Assembly (NCBI GenBank): GCA_965204685.1
Contig: OZ242004.1
Location: forward strand, 1,302,001 to 1,366,000
Reading direction: 5' to 3'
DNA: 64,000 bases
Source: Bin87 sp965204685
Lineage (GTDB): Bacteria > Chloroflexota > Dehalococcoidia > Lucifugimonadales > UBA3495
In this document: positions 17,473 through 26,317 of the stretch, in pieces
Position numbering within the stretch: position 1 is the stretch's first letter
Layout of the letters: each line of letters starts with the position of its first letter
Position numbers and translations under genes: made by a program
The notes under the pieces: generated by a model
Seen by the model: only the letters and a program-made list of their open reading frames with translations
Told to the model about the DNA's origin: nothing
The model's database searches: none

Positions 17473-20013
17473 ATGGCCACGATAACCGCCCCGTCCCCTC
17501 CTTTGACGCAGCCCTCGCCGGGGGCAAGCCCGGTGTGGAGTGGAGCCGGCGCGGCCCGCTGGCTGCTGGCGGTTCTCACTGCGCTGCGGCCGCCGGACGG
17601 ATGGGTTGCCGCCGGGCTGCTCCTCCTCAACATGATCATCGTCGTATGGTCGGTGGAGGTGGCCGACTGGGCGCCAACGCCCTCGCTGGTGCTGGTCATG
17701 GTACTGGCGGTGCTGACCGCCATCCCGCTGACGCGCATCCGCCTTTGGACCCCCGTGGTGCTGCCCATCGGGCTGCTCGTCGGCATCGGCGTGATCATCT
17801 GGCAGATGGTCATAGCGGCTCCCGACGAGTTGCAGGTAGCCACCGCCGGAGAACTGTTCGAGCGACTGGGTCTGTGGGTGCTGGCCGCCCGCAACGAAGG
17901 GATCAGCGTGGACCCCGTGCCCTTCGCGGTGGGGCTGATGATGGCCGCGTGGCTGTCGGGCTACCTGGCGGGATGGGTGTTCTTCCGCTACCGGAACTTC
18001 TGGGGCGTGTTTGCCCTGGGAGCGGTGGGCCTGATGTCCAACCTCACCTTCCTGCCGGACACTGCCAGCATCTACCTGGCGATCTACGTTTTCACCGGCC
18101 TGCTGCTGGTGGGCTGGGTCCAGTCGATGCGCTCCCGTCAGCGCTGGGACGCGGAGGGCCGCATTTACGACGGGCATCTGGGCATCCTGACCGTCAGCGA
18201 CACCTCGGTGGTGGCCATCGTGGCCCTGGTGATCGCGTTCCTGCTGCCCGTGGGCGGCCAGTGGGGTCCGGCCAACGCCTTTTACTCTCTGACCCGGACC
18301 CCCCTGGTACAGTGGGAAGAGGACTTCAACCGCCTGTTCGCCGGACTGCCGGCCCGGCGTCCGCTGCCCTACCGCATCTGGGGCGACACCATGGCCTTCC
18401 AGGGCACCATCAACCCCACCGACACACCGGTGTTGCAGGTGAACTCTCCGGTGCCGTTGTACTGGAAAGCGCGTTCCTACGCGACCTACACGCACGAGGG
18501 TTGGCTGTCCGACGGCACCGTGCTCCGGGAGCCCGGCTGGAAACCCGAATACAGCGCGCCCGACCCCTACCAGGAACGGTTCAACGTGACCTTTGAGGTC
18601 ATACCGAACTATGACAGCCGAAGCCTCTTCGCCGGCGGGCAGGTGATCGGCGCCAACCGCGACGTGCGGGTCGAAACCTTCGATTCCCCCCGGTACGTGA
18701 TCAACCCCAACCTGAATAGCGAGACCAACCTGCTGCCATCGACCCTCCAGCTGGCCGTGGAGGGTCTGCGCGACGCCGTGTCCGCAGACGCCTTCGCTGC
18801 CGCGGAAACCGTGGCGGGCGTGCTGCCCACTTCCTTCGTGCTGGAATCAATCGAGCGCGATGCCTCCGGCGGCGTCGTCAACGCCGTGATCGGTGAAATC
18901 GTGCCCTCTGAGCCGGACGTGCTGGCGGTGCGCGCGGCCGGCGGCGCCGCGGAGGCCGGTGAGCCCTACCAGCTGACCGCTTCGGTGTCCTCCGCCGAGC
19001 CGGAGGAGCTGCGCACCGCCGGCGAGGAATACGCCCCCTGGCTGTGGTCACGGTACACCCAGTTGCCTCCCGACATGCCGCCGCGGGTGGCGGAGTTGGC
19101 GCGCTCAATCACGGGCGCAGCGGAGACGCCTTACGACAAAGCCGTGGCGGTGGAGCAGTATCTCAAGAGCAACTACACCTACAACCTGGCCATCGACCCG
19201 CCGCCCTTCGGCGCGGACGGCGTGGACTACTTCCTGTTTGAAAGCGGCCAGGGCTACAGCGAATACTTCGGCTCCGCCATGACCGTCCTGATGCGGAGCC
19301 TGGGAGTTCCGGCCCGCATGACCACCGGCTACACCACCGGGAATCTCGCGGACGGTTCGCACATCTACGTGGTCACGGACCGCCACAGCCACGGCTGGAC
19401 CGAGGTGTTTTTCCCCGGCTACGGCTGGATCCCGTTTGAACCCACACCCGGCAGGGACATCCCGGTGGCCATCCCGCCCGAGGAGCAGGCGCGGAGGGCA
19501 TCGCCGGCCACCGACACCAGCGATGTCGACGATCTGCTCTGCGAGATCGAAGAAGAATGCGAAGACTTTGAAGACGGTTTGGAAGATTCCGACCTCGTGG
19601 CCGGCGAGGCCGTCGGCACCGGTTGGACCTCCACCGCCCGCAGCTTCCTGCCCTGGATCGGGGGCGTCGCCGCGGGCGTGGCGGCGCTGGCAGTCAGCGC
19701 GTGGGCAGTGTGGCGGTGGCTGTTCGCGCCGCCCCGCGACGTGCCGGGCGCGTACCGCCGCCTGCGTCGCCTGGGCCGGCTGGCGTCGATCCCGCTGCGG
19801 GAGCACCAGACGCCGCACCAGTGGGCGGGGATGCTGGCCGCGGCCCTCCCGGAGCAGGCGCCGGACATCGGGCGAATCGTCAACGCCTACGCCCGCCATA
19901 CCTATGCGGGACGCAACGATTCCGGCACGGATGCCGACGCCGGCGTGGTCGAGGCCTGGAAGATGGTTCGCGGGCCGCTGGCGTGGTATGCCCTGCGCCG
20001 CCGGGAAGTCTGA
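17473..20013 (+). CDS. Transglutaminase-like membrane protein with catalytic Cys replaced by Ser
   Basis: An 846-aa protein with a block of N-terminal membrane helices (residues about 40-290), an extracytoplasmic region, a transglutaminase-like core at about 560-660, one more membrane helix (WIGGVAAGVAALAVSAWAVW) and a cytoplasmic DUF4129-like tail. In the core, the position normally held by the catalytic Cys (GYCEYF-type) reads GYSEYFGSAMTVL; the codon is AGC at 19258-19260. The His region (DRHSHGWTEVFFPGYGW) and the acidic residue (FEPTPG) remain. The fold is therefore kept but thiol chemistry is not possible. It is the third member of the MoxR-DUF58-transglutaminase set. Confidence 0.88.
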   Translation: MATITAPSPPLTQPSPGASPVWSGAGAARWLLAVLTALRPPDGWVAAGLLLLNMIIVVWSVEVADWAPTPSLVLVMVLAVLTAIPLTRIRLWTPVVLPIGLLVGIGVIIWQMVIAAPDELQVATAGELFERLGLWVLAARNEGISVDPVPFAVGLMMAAWLSGYLAGWVFFRYRNFWGVFALGAVGLMSNLTFLPDTASIYLAIYVFTGLLLVGWVQSMRSRQRWDAEGRIYDGHLGILTVSDTSVVAIVALVIAFLLPVGGQWGPANAFYSLTRTPLVQWEEDFNRLFAGLPARRPLPYRIWGDTMAFQGTINPTDTPVLQVNSPVPLYWKARSYATYTHEGWLSDGTVLREPGWKPEYSAPDPYQERFNVTFEVIPNYDSRSLFAGGQVIGANRDVRVETFDSPRYVINPNLNSETNLLPSTLQLAVEGLRDAVSADAFAAAETVAGVLPTSFVLESIERDASGGVVNAVIGEIVPSEPDVLAVRAAGGAAEAGEPYQLTASVSSAEPEELRTAGEEYAPWLWSRYTQLPPDMPPRVAELARSITGAAETPYDKAVAVEQYLKSNYTYNLAIDPPPFGADGVDYFLFESGQGYSEYFGSAMTVLMRSLGVPARMTTGYTTGNLADGSHIYVVTDRHSHGWTEVFFPGYGWIPFEPTPGRDIPVAIPPEEQARRASPATDTSDVDDLLCEIEEECEDFEDGLEDSDLVAGEAVGTGWTSTARSFLPWIGGVAAGVAALAVSAWAVWRWLFAPPRDVPGAYRRLRRLGRLASIPLREHQTPHQWAGMLAAALPEQAPDIGRIVNAYARHTYAGRNDSGTDADAGVVEAWKMVRGPLAWYALRRREV

Positions 20014-20036
20014 AAACCGCACGGAAGGCCCATCTG

Positions 20037-20573
20037 ATGAACACAACTGCGCTGCCAGCGGACACCCTATATTGCTGCCTGCATGAGACGCCCTTCGGGT
20101 GGCTGGCCCTGCTGGGTTCAACGCAGGGATTGCTTCGAGTCAGCCTGCAACCGGAGCCGCAGGACGCGCTGGCCGGGCTGGGCGATGCAAGCAACGCCGC
20201 GGCGGATAACGCCACCGTGTTCGCGGATGCACTGGCAGCGTTTGACAAGTACTTCGCCGGAGATACCGGAGCACTGGACGCCATACCGCTGGACCTCTCT
20301 GGCGCCTCTCCGTTCTTCGGCGCGGCGTGGGCGGCCTGCCGGAGCATACCGCCGGGGGAGACCCGCTCCTACCAGTGGCTGGCCGAGGCCGCCGGGAACC
20401 CCAGGGCATCCCGCGCCGCCGGCCAGGCCATGGCCAGAAATCCCTTCCCGCTGATTATCCCGTGCCACCGGGTGGTGGGCAGCAACGGGGGTCTGCACGG
20501 GTATGGAGCCGGGGGCGTCGGCGTGAAGGCGCGCCTGCTGGAGATGGAGCGCAATCGGGGCACGCTGCTGTAG
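20037..20573 (+). CDS. ogt: Methylated-DNA--protein-cysteine methyltransferase
   Basis: A 178-aa suicide DNA-repair protein that transfers alkyl groups from O6-alkylguanine to its own Cys. The active site IIPCHRVVGSNGG and the helix-turn-helix region TRSYQWLAEAAGNPRASRAAG (arginine finger region) are present, with a terminal GVKARLLEME. The length fits Ogt/MGMT without an Ada domain. The ATG at 20037 has GGAAGG upstream and lies 24 bases after the transglutaminase stop, so it may be co-transcribed with that operon. Confidence 0.95.
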   Translation: MNTTALPADTLYCCLHETPFGWLALLGSTQGLLRVSLQPEPQDALAGLGDASNAAADNATVFADALAAFDKYFAGDTGALDAIPLDLSGASPFFGAAWAACRSIPPGETRSYQWLAEAAGNPRASRAAGQAMARNPFPLIIPCHRVVGSNGGLHGYGAGGVGVKARLLEMERNRGTLL

Positions 20574-20582
20574 CCGGAGCAA

Positions 20583-20714
20583 CTTTACATCGATATAGAG
20601 GATGGACAGGATCAACTGACTGTCGTGAAGGTACAACCGTTCCAAACGGCGGTGTGGATTGAATGGTTCTTCGGAATCATCAACATCCTGTAAATCCTGT
20701 CCATTGATGTAAAG
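20583..20714. repeat. Long imperfect palindrome, intergenic
   Basis: CTTTACATCGATATAG followed by GGACAGGAT at the left end is mirrored by ATCCTGTCCATTGATGTAAAG at the right end (to 20714), with a less symmetric centre. It lies in the 299-base spacer after ogt. It shares the ATCCTG/CAGGAT words of the three palindromes at 43709, 58568 and 60023. Nothing else is recognisable in the spacer up to the next gene. Confidence 0.6.
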
Positions 20715-20872
20715 GCAATCGCCGGCAGGCATTGGCGATGGTACTCCTTGCGGATGAACTGCCCGACGGGTATTCTGTAGCGCGATTCAATCCCCTCTGA
20801 CCAGCAACAACGATTCCAAGCAGCAACGACGATCGCGCTACCCAATCGCGCCGCCGGCAGGAGGTTACGACG

Positions 20873-21322
20873 ATGGCAGGACAGAAATTCACATCCTGGG
20901 TACACGGCTCCGCGATGACCGGAGAGTACCTGAACCGGGTCACCTCGGTGCGCCACTGCGGGCCTTTCGCCCGCATCGAGGGCAACGAGGGCCAGAACGC
21001 CTGGATGCACTTCGCCATACCCACGCCCACGGTGCAGAACGGGAACCGGACCAAGGCCGAGTCGGTGTCGGTTTCCTTCCGCGCGCGATCCCACGCCAAC
21101 GTGGCCGAGGTGCTGGTGTACGACGGCGAGAAGATCATCGCCGAGCACCTGGGCATGGCCATCAAGGGCGATAACCTGGACGCCAGCTTCGAGATTCCGG
21201 GCGCGCCGGAGGTGGACCGGGGCATCAACGTGGTGGTAGGCGTCACCTTCGACGCGGGCGCGCCGGACATCCGCTCGATGCAGGTGGAAATCGTGGGCGT
21301 GGGCGTGGACTTCGAGGGATAG
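20873..21322 (+). CDS. DUF6623-like protein
   Basis: A 149-aa soluble protein beginning MAGQKFTSWVHGSAMTGEY. GPFARIEGNEGQNAWMHFAI and the strand-rich C terminus SMQVEIVGVGVDFEG suggest an all-beta, jelly-roll-like fold. The WVHG...FARIEGNEGQ...WFHFAIPTP pattern is what I recall of DUF6623 proteins, whose function is unknown. GGAGGTTACGACG before the ATG fixes the start. It stands alone, with a terminator-like hairpin 27 bases after its stop. Confidence 0.7.
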   Translation: MAGQKFTSWVHGSAMTGEYLNRVTSVRHCGPFARIEGNEGQNAWMHFAIPTPTVQNGNRTKAESVSVSFRARSHANVAEVLVYDGEKIIAEHLGMAIKGDNLDASFEIPGAPEVDRGINVVVGVTFDAGAPDIRSMQVEIVGVGVDFEG

Positions 21323-21348
21323 CCGCGGCTGATAGCAAAGGATTTCAG

Positions 21349-21376
21349 GGGCGGGTTTGGAACCCGCCCTAATTTT
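21349..21376 (+). terminator. Hairpin terminator between convergent genes
   Basis: GGGCGGGTT (21349-21357) pairs with AACCCGCCC (21361-21369) across a three-base loop, followed by TAATTTT. It lies between the convergent DUF6623-like gene and the PIN-domain gene. A close sequence variant without the T-run occurs at 54258-54282. Confidence 0.65.
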
Positions 21377-21779
21377 ATGGCTGCCAAAGCCGGCTCTCGG
21401 ACCGCGCAGCCCGGCGCAGCCTGTTGTCCAGCGTGGCCATCATCACGTCACGCCGCAGGGCAAGTTCCAAATACACCGCGTCGTAGATCGACAGGACATG
21501 CGCTTTGGCTAACTCGTAGGCCGCATTCAGATCGGTCTGGTCGTCGGTGTCGATTGGCAGCGCGGTCAACGTCTCCAAGTGCTGAGCGGCTCGAGCCGCA
21601 GACATCCGATTTCGCCTCTCGGCGGTGAGCAGGACATTGCGCATCTCAATGTGCCAGAAGCGGGGAACCAACCAGCCGGAAATCAGCGGTGATACGAAGG
21701 CGGCGTCGGCGTAAGGTTCGTTTTCATCATCAAGAACCCACGCCGCCGCCACGGAGGTGTCCAGTGCGATGGCAGGCAT
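21375..21779 (-). CDS. PIN-domain toxin (VapC-like)
   Basis: A 134-aa PIN-domain ribonuclease, predicted to cleave RNA using Mg2+ held by acidic residues: Asp in AIALDTSVAAAWV, Glu in HIEMRNVLL, Asp in SIYDAVYLELA and a final Asp in MATLDNRL. The start at 21779 overlaps the antitoxin stop (ATGA); the longer frame to 21803 would run into the antitoxin gene. It is the second gene of a toxin-antitoxin pair. Confidence 0.87.
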   Translation of the reverse strand: MPAIALDTSVAAAWVLDDENEPYADAAFVSPLISGWLVPRFWHIEMRNVLLTAERRNRMSAARAAQHLETLTALPIDTDDQTDLNAAYELAKAHVLSIYDAVYLELALRRDVMMATLDNRLRRAARSESRLWQP

Positions 21780-22057
21780 CAGCGGCGCCCGTAACGTCGC
21801 CAATCTATGATGTCCCGCAAGCTGTCAGAGACCGTCTCCCACGGCTCCGGCGACCTGCCATCGCTTTCGTCGCTTGCCTTTTCGTTCTCGTCCAAAAGGT
21901 TACGCGGCGATTCCGAAGTCGGATCAGGAAGGGGAGCGGGGCAGAGATGCGCAACCGGCTGACCGTGGTGGGTTATCACCACCGTTTCACCCTGTCTTGC
22001 CGCCTCCAACAGCTCGAAAAGGATGAATTTGGCATCGTAATCCTCAACTTCGCGCAT
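21779..22057 (-). CDS. Phd/YefM-type antitoxin
   Basis: A 92-aa protein with the Phd/YefM N-terminal fold: MREVEDYDAKFILFELLEAA followed by GETVVITHHGQPVAHL, the conserved hairpin of the dimerisation and DNA-binding domain. The acidic, disordered C terminus (about residues 48-92) would wrap the toxin. GGAGG 7 bases upstream selects the ATG at 22057. It precedes and overlaps the PIN gene, so the operon is probably autoregulated. Confidence 0.85.
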   Translation of the reverse strand: MREVEDYDAKFILFELLEAARQGETVVITHHGQPVAHLCPAPLPDPTSESPRNLLDENEKASDESDGRSPEPWETVSDSLRDIIDWRRYGRR

Positions 22058-22072
22058 CACTGAACCTCCGCG

Positions 22073-22924
22073 CTAGACTTGATCGAGCGACAGGCCATGC
22101 TGCCGGAGGCGCTCTTCCAGAGCCTGGGCGCGGGCTTCGGCTTCCTGGCGGGCGTCTTCGGCTTCCTGGCGGGCGTCTTCGGCGGCGTTGCGGGCGGTCT
22201 CGGCAGCATCTCGCTCGGCCTCGGCGGCCTGGCGGGCAGCCACTTCCTCGGCCAGATAGCTGAGCCAGGTTTGAGCCTCCGGGTCGTAGAGGCGGAGTTC
22301 GCCGTCGGGACGCTGGCAGACTTCCAACTCCAGCACCTCGCTGTACCCGCGGAGCATCCCGTCTTCACCCAGCCCGATTTCGATGGGTTCGTATTCGCCG
22401 TCCGGGGCCAGCTGCTCGCCCACCAGGGCGGGGGAGAAAAGCTGGCCGGTGGGGTCGAAGCGCCAGTACTCGGTCACTCCCAGCGCCGCGTACAGGGCAC
22501 GCTTCTCGGTCATGTCGCGCACGAAGGTGCTGGGCGAGGCGATTTCGAGAACGAAATCGGGTGTCTTGCCCTCCTCGCGCCAGATGATGTACGAACTGCG
22601 GAGGTGATCCTCCACGCCGAACACCACGAACACGTCCGGAGCCAGGCGCACCGTGTTGTCATTCATGCGGTAGTAGATCAGCAGATCGCCGGAGACGTAG
22701 ACGTCATCGCGGTCGGCGTAGCGCTGGCGCAGGGCGAGCACGGTTTCGGTCAGCGGGTAAAACTGGGCGTCGGTTTCTGCCATTGGGTTCCCGTCCGATT
22801 CAGGGTAGTAGATGTCCGGGTCGTCCTCGGACAGCGGGCGATCCAGACCTTCCCGGACGAACCGGTTGACCAGTTCCTGGACCCTGATGCGCGGGCGGGT
22901 TTTTGCCGCGGTTGCGGTGGTCAT
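22073..22924 (-). CDS. Uma2-family PD-(D/E)XK protein with coiled-coil tail
   Basis: A 283-aa Uma2 (DUF820) protein. The core has RLAPDVFVVFGVED, TPDFVLEIASPST and a Lys-bearing helix (MTEKRALYAALGVTEYWRF), the usual D-ExK-like arrangement of this restriction-endonuclease-fold family. Residues about 225-275 form an Ala/Glu/Arg coiled coil with the repeat AEDARQEA. No biological role is established for Uma2 proteins, though they are very numerous in Cyanobacteria and Chloroflexota. It is one of six in this window. It lies 15 bases downstream of the neighbouring Phd gene's start but is read separately. Confidence 0.85.
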   Translation of the reverse strand: MTTATAAKTRPRIRVQELVNRFVREGLDRPLSEDDPDIYYPESDGNPMAETDAQFYPLTETVLALRQRYADRDDVYVSGDLLIYYRMNDNTVRLAPDVFVVFGVEDHLRSSYIIWREEGKTPDFVLEIASPSTFVRDMTEKRALYAALGVTEYWRFDPTGQLFSPALVGEQLAPDGEYEPIEIGLGEDGMLRGYSEVLELEVCQRPDGELRLYDPEAQTWLSYLAEEVAARQAAEAERDAAETARNAAEDARQEAEDARQEAEARAQALEERLRQHGLSLDQV

Positions 22925-22953
22925 AATGGTTTTGCTCCCGTGCCGCGGGGCGT

Positions 22954-23241
22954 TTAGACGCCCTCGACGATCATCACGTTGGAGATGGTGGAGGCGATGC
23001 GCAGTTCCTTGGGGCCGGCGTAGTCGTCGGAGTAGTACCAGCCGTTGGCCTTTTCGAGGCTGTCGAACTCCAGGATGACGGTGCGGCGGGTCGGCTGGTC
23101 GCCCTCCACCACCGTCACTTCGCCGCCGCGCGCCAGGTAGCGGCCGCCGTGCTTCTCGATGGTGGCGGGAACCTGCCCGCGGTAGACCTCAAACTTCTCG
23201 GGATCGGTAACTTCAATCGTCGCGATGATATAGGCAGCCAT
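22954..23241 (-). CDS. DUF1330 protein
   Basis: A 95-aa dimeric alpha/beta-barrel (ferredoxin-like) protein: MAAYIIATIEVTDPEKFEVY, then KHGGRYLARGGEVTVVEG, with FDSLEKANGWYYSDDY and the C terminus RIASTISNVMIVEGV typical of DUF1330. No enzymatic activity is established for the family. AAGGAGA lies upstream of the ATG. A longer frame to 23379 has no supporting start. Confidence 0.88.
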   Translation of the reverse strand: MAAYIIATIEVTDPEKFEVYRGQVPATIEKHGGRYLARGGEVTVVEGDQPTRRTVILEFDSLEKANGWYYSDDYAGPKELRIASTISNVMIVEGV

Positions 23242-23417
23242 GGGTCGTCTCCTTGGTGAAATGCTGGCCGCCGGCGAGCAGGACGCTGCGGCCCATGTCA
23301 TTCTAACCTGCGGGCGCCGCCGGCTACCATTCCGCTTGCCGTGGGTTGCGCCCGGTAGTATTCTGCAATGCACTTTCATGCCGCAACAGGCCCACGGAAA
23401 CAGGAGCGCCTGCCAAG

Positions 23418-24914
23418 ATGCCCACCACCGAAATACGCACGCACAACAACTTTATCAACGGCCAGTGGACGCCTTCCGACTCCGGCCGCACCTACTCCGT
23501 GTACAACCCAGCCCACAAGGACGTGTTGCTGGGGCACTTCCAGCTGTCCAACCCGGAAGACACCCTGCGCGCCGTGGCGGCGGCATCAGAAGCCGCCGAA
23601 GGGTGGGCGGACACGCCGGCGCCGGTGCGCGCGCAGGTGCTCTTCCGCGCCCTGGAGATCATGGAACGCCGGTCCGAGGAGATCGCCAGAACCATCACCG
23701 AGGAGGAAGGGAAGCCGTTGCCCGACGCCCGGGGCGAGGTCAAACGGGCCATGAACATCATGGAGTACGCGGCCGGCGAAGGCCGCCGGATGTTCGGCTA
23801 CACCACCCCGTCGGAACTGCCCAACACGGTGGCCTACACGGTGCGCCGGCCGCTGGGCGTGGTTGGCATCATCACGCCGTGGAACTTCCCCATCGCCATT
23901 CCCGCGTGGAAGATGGCGCCGGCGCTGATCTGCGGTAACGCGCTCATCTTCAAGCCGGCCTCCAGCACCCCGCTGTGCGCGGTGAAGCTGACCGAGGTGT
24001 TCGAGGAGGCCGGCGTCCCGCCCGGCGTGCTGAACCTGATCACGGGACCCGGCGGCAGCGTGGGTAACGCCCTGGTGGAATCGCCCGACGTGGCCGGCAT
24101 CTCGTTTACCGGCAGCACCGAGATCGGCACCGACCTCTATACTCGCGGCGCGTCTCTGCTCAAGAAGGTGCAGGCCGAGATGGGCGGCAAGAACGCCGTC
24201 ATCCTGCTGGCCGACGCTGACCTGGACAAGGCCCTGGGTGGCATCGTGCAGGGGGCCTTCGGCTCCACGGGCCAGCGCTGCACCGCCACCAGCCGGGTGA
24301 TTGTCGAAGACGGTGTGTACGACCAGTTCATGGCGGAACTGATCGCGCGCACGTCCAGGCTGACCATCGGCGACGGGCTGGAGGACGGCATCGACGTGAG
24401 CCCGCTGTCCAGCGAGTCGCAGCAGCGTACGGTGTCCGACTACATCTCCGTGGGCCGGGACGAAGGGGCGACGGTGGCCTTCGGAGGCCGGACGCTCTCC
24501 GGCGGCATCTACGACGAGGGCTGGTACGTGGAGCCGACCATCTTCACCGACGTGACGCCCGACATGCGCATCGCCAGGGAGGAGATCTTCGGGCCGGTGC
24601 TGACGGTGTTCCGCGCCCGCGACTTGGAACACGCCGTTGAGATCTCCAACAGCGTCAAGTTCGGCCTGTCGTCATCGGTCTACACCCGGGACATTCCCCG
24701 GGCCTTCAAGTACATCAACACCGTCGACGCCGGCATGGTCCACGTCAACGCGCCGACCCTGGGCGGCGAGGTCCACCTGCCCTTCGGCGGCCTCAAGGCG
24801 TCCGGCGTGGGCCAGCGGGAGCAGGGCGTGGAGGCGGTGGACTTCTTCAGCGAGGTCATCACCGTCTACATCGACTACGCCGACGAGGCCCGGGCGCAGG
24901 CGCGGTTCATCTGA
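23418..24914 (+). CDS. NAD(P)-dependent aldehyde dehydrogenase
   Basis: A 498-aa ALDH-superfamily enzyme that oxidises an aldehyde to an acid. The visible elements are the cofactor-binding VVGIITPWNFPIAIPAWK and FTGSTEIGT, the general base Glu in VQAEMGGKNAVI, the catalytic Cys in GSTGQRCTATSRVI and the EEIFGPVLTVF motif. It most resembles ketoglutarate-semialdehyde or succinate-semialdehyde types, but the substrate cannot be fixed from context. AGGAGCG precedes the ATG. The neighbouring protease gene follows within 20 bases. Confidence 0.9.
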   Translation: MPTTEIRTHNNFINGQWTPSDSGRTYSVYNPAHKDVLLGHFQLSNPEDTLRAVAAASEAAEGWADTPAPVRAQVLFRALEIMERRSEEIARTITEEEGKPLPDARGEVKRAMNIMEYAAGEGRRMFGYTTPSELPNTVAYTVRRPLGVVGIITPWNFPIAIPAWKMAPALICGNALIFKPASSTPLCAVKLTEVFEEAGVPPGVLNLITGPGGSVGNALVESPDVAGISFTGSTEIGTDLYTRGASLLKKVQAEMGGKNAVILLADADLDKALGGIVQGAFGSTGQRCTATSRVIVEDGVYDQFMAELIARTSRLTIGDGLEDGIDVSPLSSESQQRTVSDYISVGRDEGATVAFGGRTLSGGIYDEGWYVEPTIFTDVTPDMRIAREEIFGPVLTVFRARDLEHAVEISNSVKFGLSSSVYTRDIPRAFKYINTVDAGMVHVNAPTLGGEVHLPFGGLKASGVGQREQGVEAVDFFSEVITVYIDYADEARAQARFI

Positions 24915-24926
24915 CCCTGCCAGCCC

Positions 24927-24954
24927 CGTCATTGCGAGCGCAGCGCGGCAATCC
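24927..24954 (+). repeat. Dispersed CATTGCGAGCG repeat
   Basis: CGTCATTGCGAGCGCAGCG followed by CGGCAATC. Related copies lie at 32601-32655 (degenerate, both arms) and 54204-54233 (reverse orientation). Such GTCATTGCGAGC...GGCAATC units are common intergenic repeats in several bacterial phyla. This copy overlaps the apparent start of the next gene. Confidence 0.65.
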
Positions 24955-25705
24955 CGCCGGTCTGACGGCGGTCTGGGTTGCCGCGCTGCTTTTGCTGTCG
25001 GCAGCAGCGTGCGGACCCAACGACGCTGAGCTGGAGGCGCGAGTCCAGCAGGCGGTGGCGGATGCCGTCGCGGAGGCCGCGACGCCGCACCTGGCCGCCG
25101 TTTACCAGCAGGCTTGGCCCTCGGTGTTCTACATCGAGCCCGAGGATGGTCAGCACGGCACCGGCTGGCTGCTGGAGCCCGGGGTAATCGTCACCGCCGC
25201 CCACGTGGTCTCGGACAGCGCGGAGGTCACAGTGCGGCAGGCGGCCGCGCCTGCCTTCGTCGCAGCGGTGGCCGGCATGGACGAGCGCCGGGACGTCGCG
25301 CTGCTCCGGTACGACGCCGGCGGGACGCAACTGGGGGCGGGCGCGGTCCCGCTGGTCCTGGGCGACGCGGACATACACGACATCGCCAAAGAGCTGCTGG
25401 CCCTGGGCTACTCGGGCAGCGGCGTCAAGGGCGACGGTCAGGTGGGCTCGCCCAAGGCCAATGCCGGCATCCTGTCCCAGATCACCAACTTCGGCGCGCA
25501 GAGCTACGGCCGCAACCTGGAGATGGACGCCCCCATCGACCCGGGCGACAGCGGCGGGCCGGTGCTGAACACCGCCGGCGAAGTGGTGGGCATGGTCCGC
25601 GCCGCCGCTCGCCGAACGCCGGGAGGCGTGCAGGTGGTGGGCACCTTCTACGCCGTGCACGCCGACGAGATACGGGCGGCGGTGGAGGGGATTGGAGGGC
25701 GTTAG
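24932..25705 (+). CDS. Trypsin-like serine protease, lipoprotein
   Basis: A 257-aa chymotrypsin-fold protease. A signal peptide (VWVAALLLLSAAAC) with a lipobox Cys predicts anchoring at the outer face of the membrane. The catalytic triad is His in VTAAHVV, Asp in RRDVALLRYD and Ser in DPGDSGGPVLN. No PDZ domain follows, so it is shorter than DegP/HtrA. The only in-frame start before the signal peptide is a TTG at 24932 inside a dispersed repeat, with no clear ribosome site; coupling to the aldehyde dehydrogenase gene may drive translation. Confidence 0.82.
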   Translation: MRAQRGNPAGLTAVWVAALLLLSAAACGPNDAELEARVQQAVADAVAEAATPHLAAVYQQAWPSVFYIEPEDGQHGTGWLLEPGVIVTAAHVVSDSAEVTVRQAAAPAFVAAVAGMDERRDVALLRYDAGGTQLGAGAVPLVLGDADIHDIAKELLALGYSGSGVKGDGQVGSPKANAGILSQITNFGAQSYGRNLEMDAPIDPGDSGGPVLNTAGEVVGMVRAAARRTPGGVQVVGTFYAVHADEIRAAVEGIGGR

Positions 25706-25792
25706 AGCCGGTGTGTGAATTGCCGAGGTAGGCAATCTGGAAATATGCTGCTAGGTTGGCGACGAGGGAAGTCTAACGGCCAGTAATGCTCG

Positions 25793-26317
25793 TCACATCC
25801 CGCGTCCCGTTATGGCCATTTCGCACAGCGTACCGAATGATGCCATTCGAATTTGCCTGCAAGCATCGTGCAACAGATGTTGATACTCTCGAGTCCATTC
25901 ATGCGAGTAATCCTTGTCGCTTAACGCCTCAAGCAACATATTCGGGCTGGCCCGAGTTCTACCCACGAGTTTTATGACCGGCACCAGCACCCATCTGGGT
26001 TTAGGGAAACTGACTGCGAGGGCGTAGTAACCTGCTCCATCGGTCACTTCTAACAGTGAAGCGAAGTCAGCATTGGTAAGCTTGCGGAGGCGAGGACGCT
26101 TTGCCTCGGCTTCCACTTCAAAACGAAATTCACGACCGTCCTTGGTGGTGGCAATGTCCGGATGTCCGGACTGGTTGACCGCTCCGATTTGATGCCCTAA
26201 CCGCAGTAGCACATGCGCGGCAAGAGCCTGAACCTTGTAGCCGAACGCCTCGTCTGAGATACCCGCACGTATGCGCTCGATACATTCTCTTGAATCATGC
26301 ACTGTGTCCCTATTCAT
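25793..26317 (-). CDS. PD-(D/E)XK-like protein, last gene of the SMC operon
   Basis: A 174-aa protein with an N-terminal helix (DEAFGYKVQALAAHVLLRLG) of the type that opens Mrr-like restriction-endonuclease folds. GHPDIATTKDG and FRFEVEAEAKRP follow, which I read as Pro53-Asp54 and Glu71-x-Lys73 of a PD-(D/E)XK site. A beta-rich half follows (GYYALAVSFPKPRWVLVPV). The ATG at 26317 lies inside the 3' end of the ATPase gene (8-base overlap), implying tight coupling. A frame extending to 26440 is entirely inside that gene and is not used. The nuclease call is inference; the overlap with an SMC-like ATPase supports a defence effector. Confidence 0.62.
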   Translation of the reverse strand: MNRDTVHDSRECIERIRAGISDEAFGYKVQALAAHVLLRLGHQIGAVNQSGHPDIATTKDGREFRFEVEAEAKRPRLRKLTNADFASLLEVTDGAGYYALAVSFPKPRWVLVPVIKLVGRTRASPNMLLEALSDKDYSHEWTREYQHLLHDACRQIRMASFGTLCEMAITGRGM

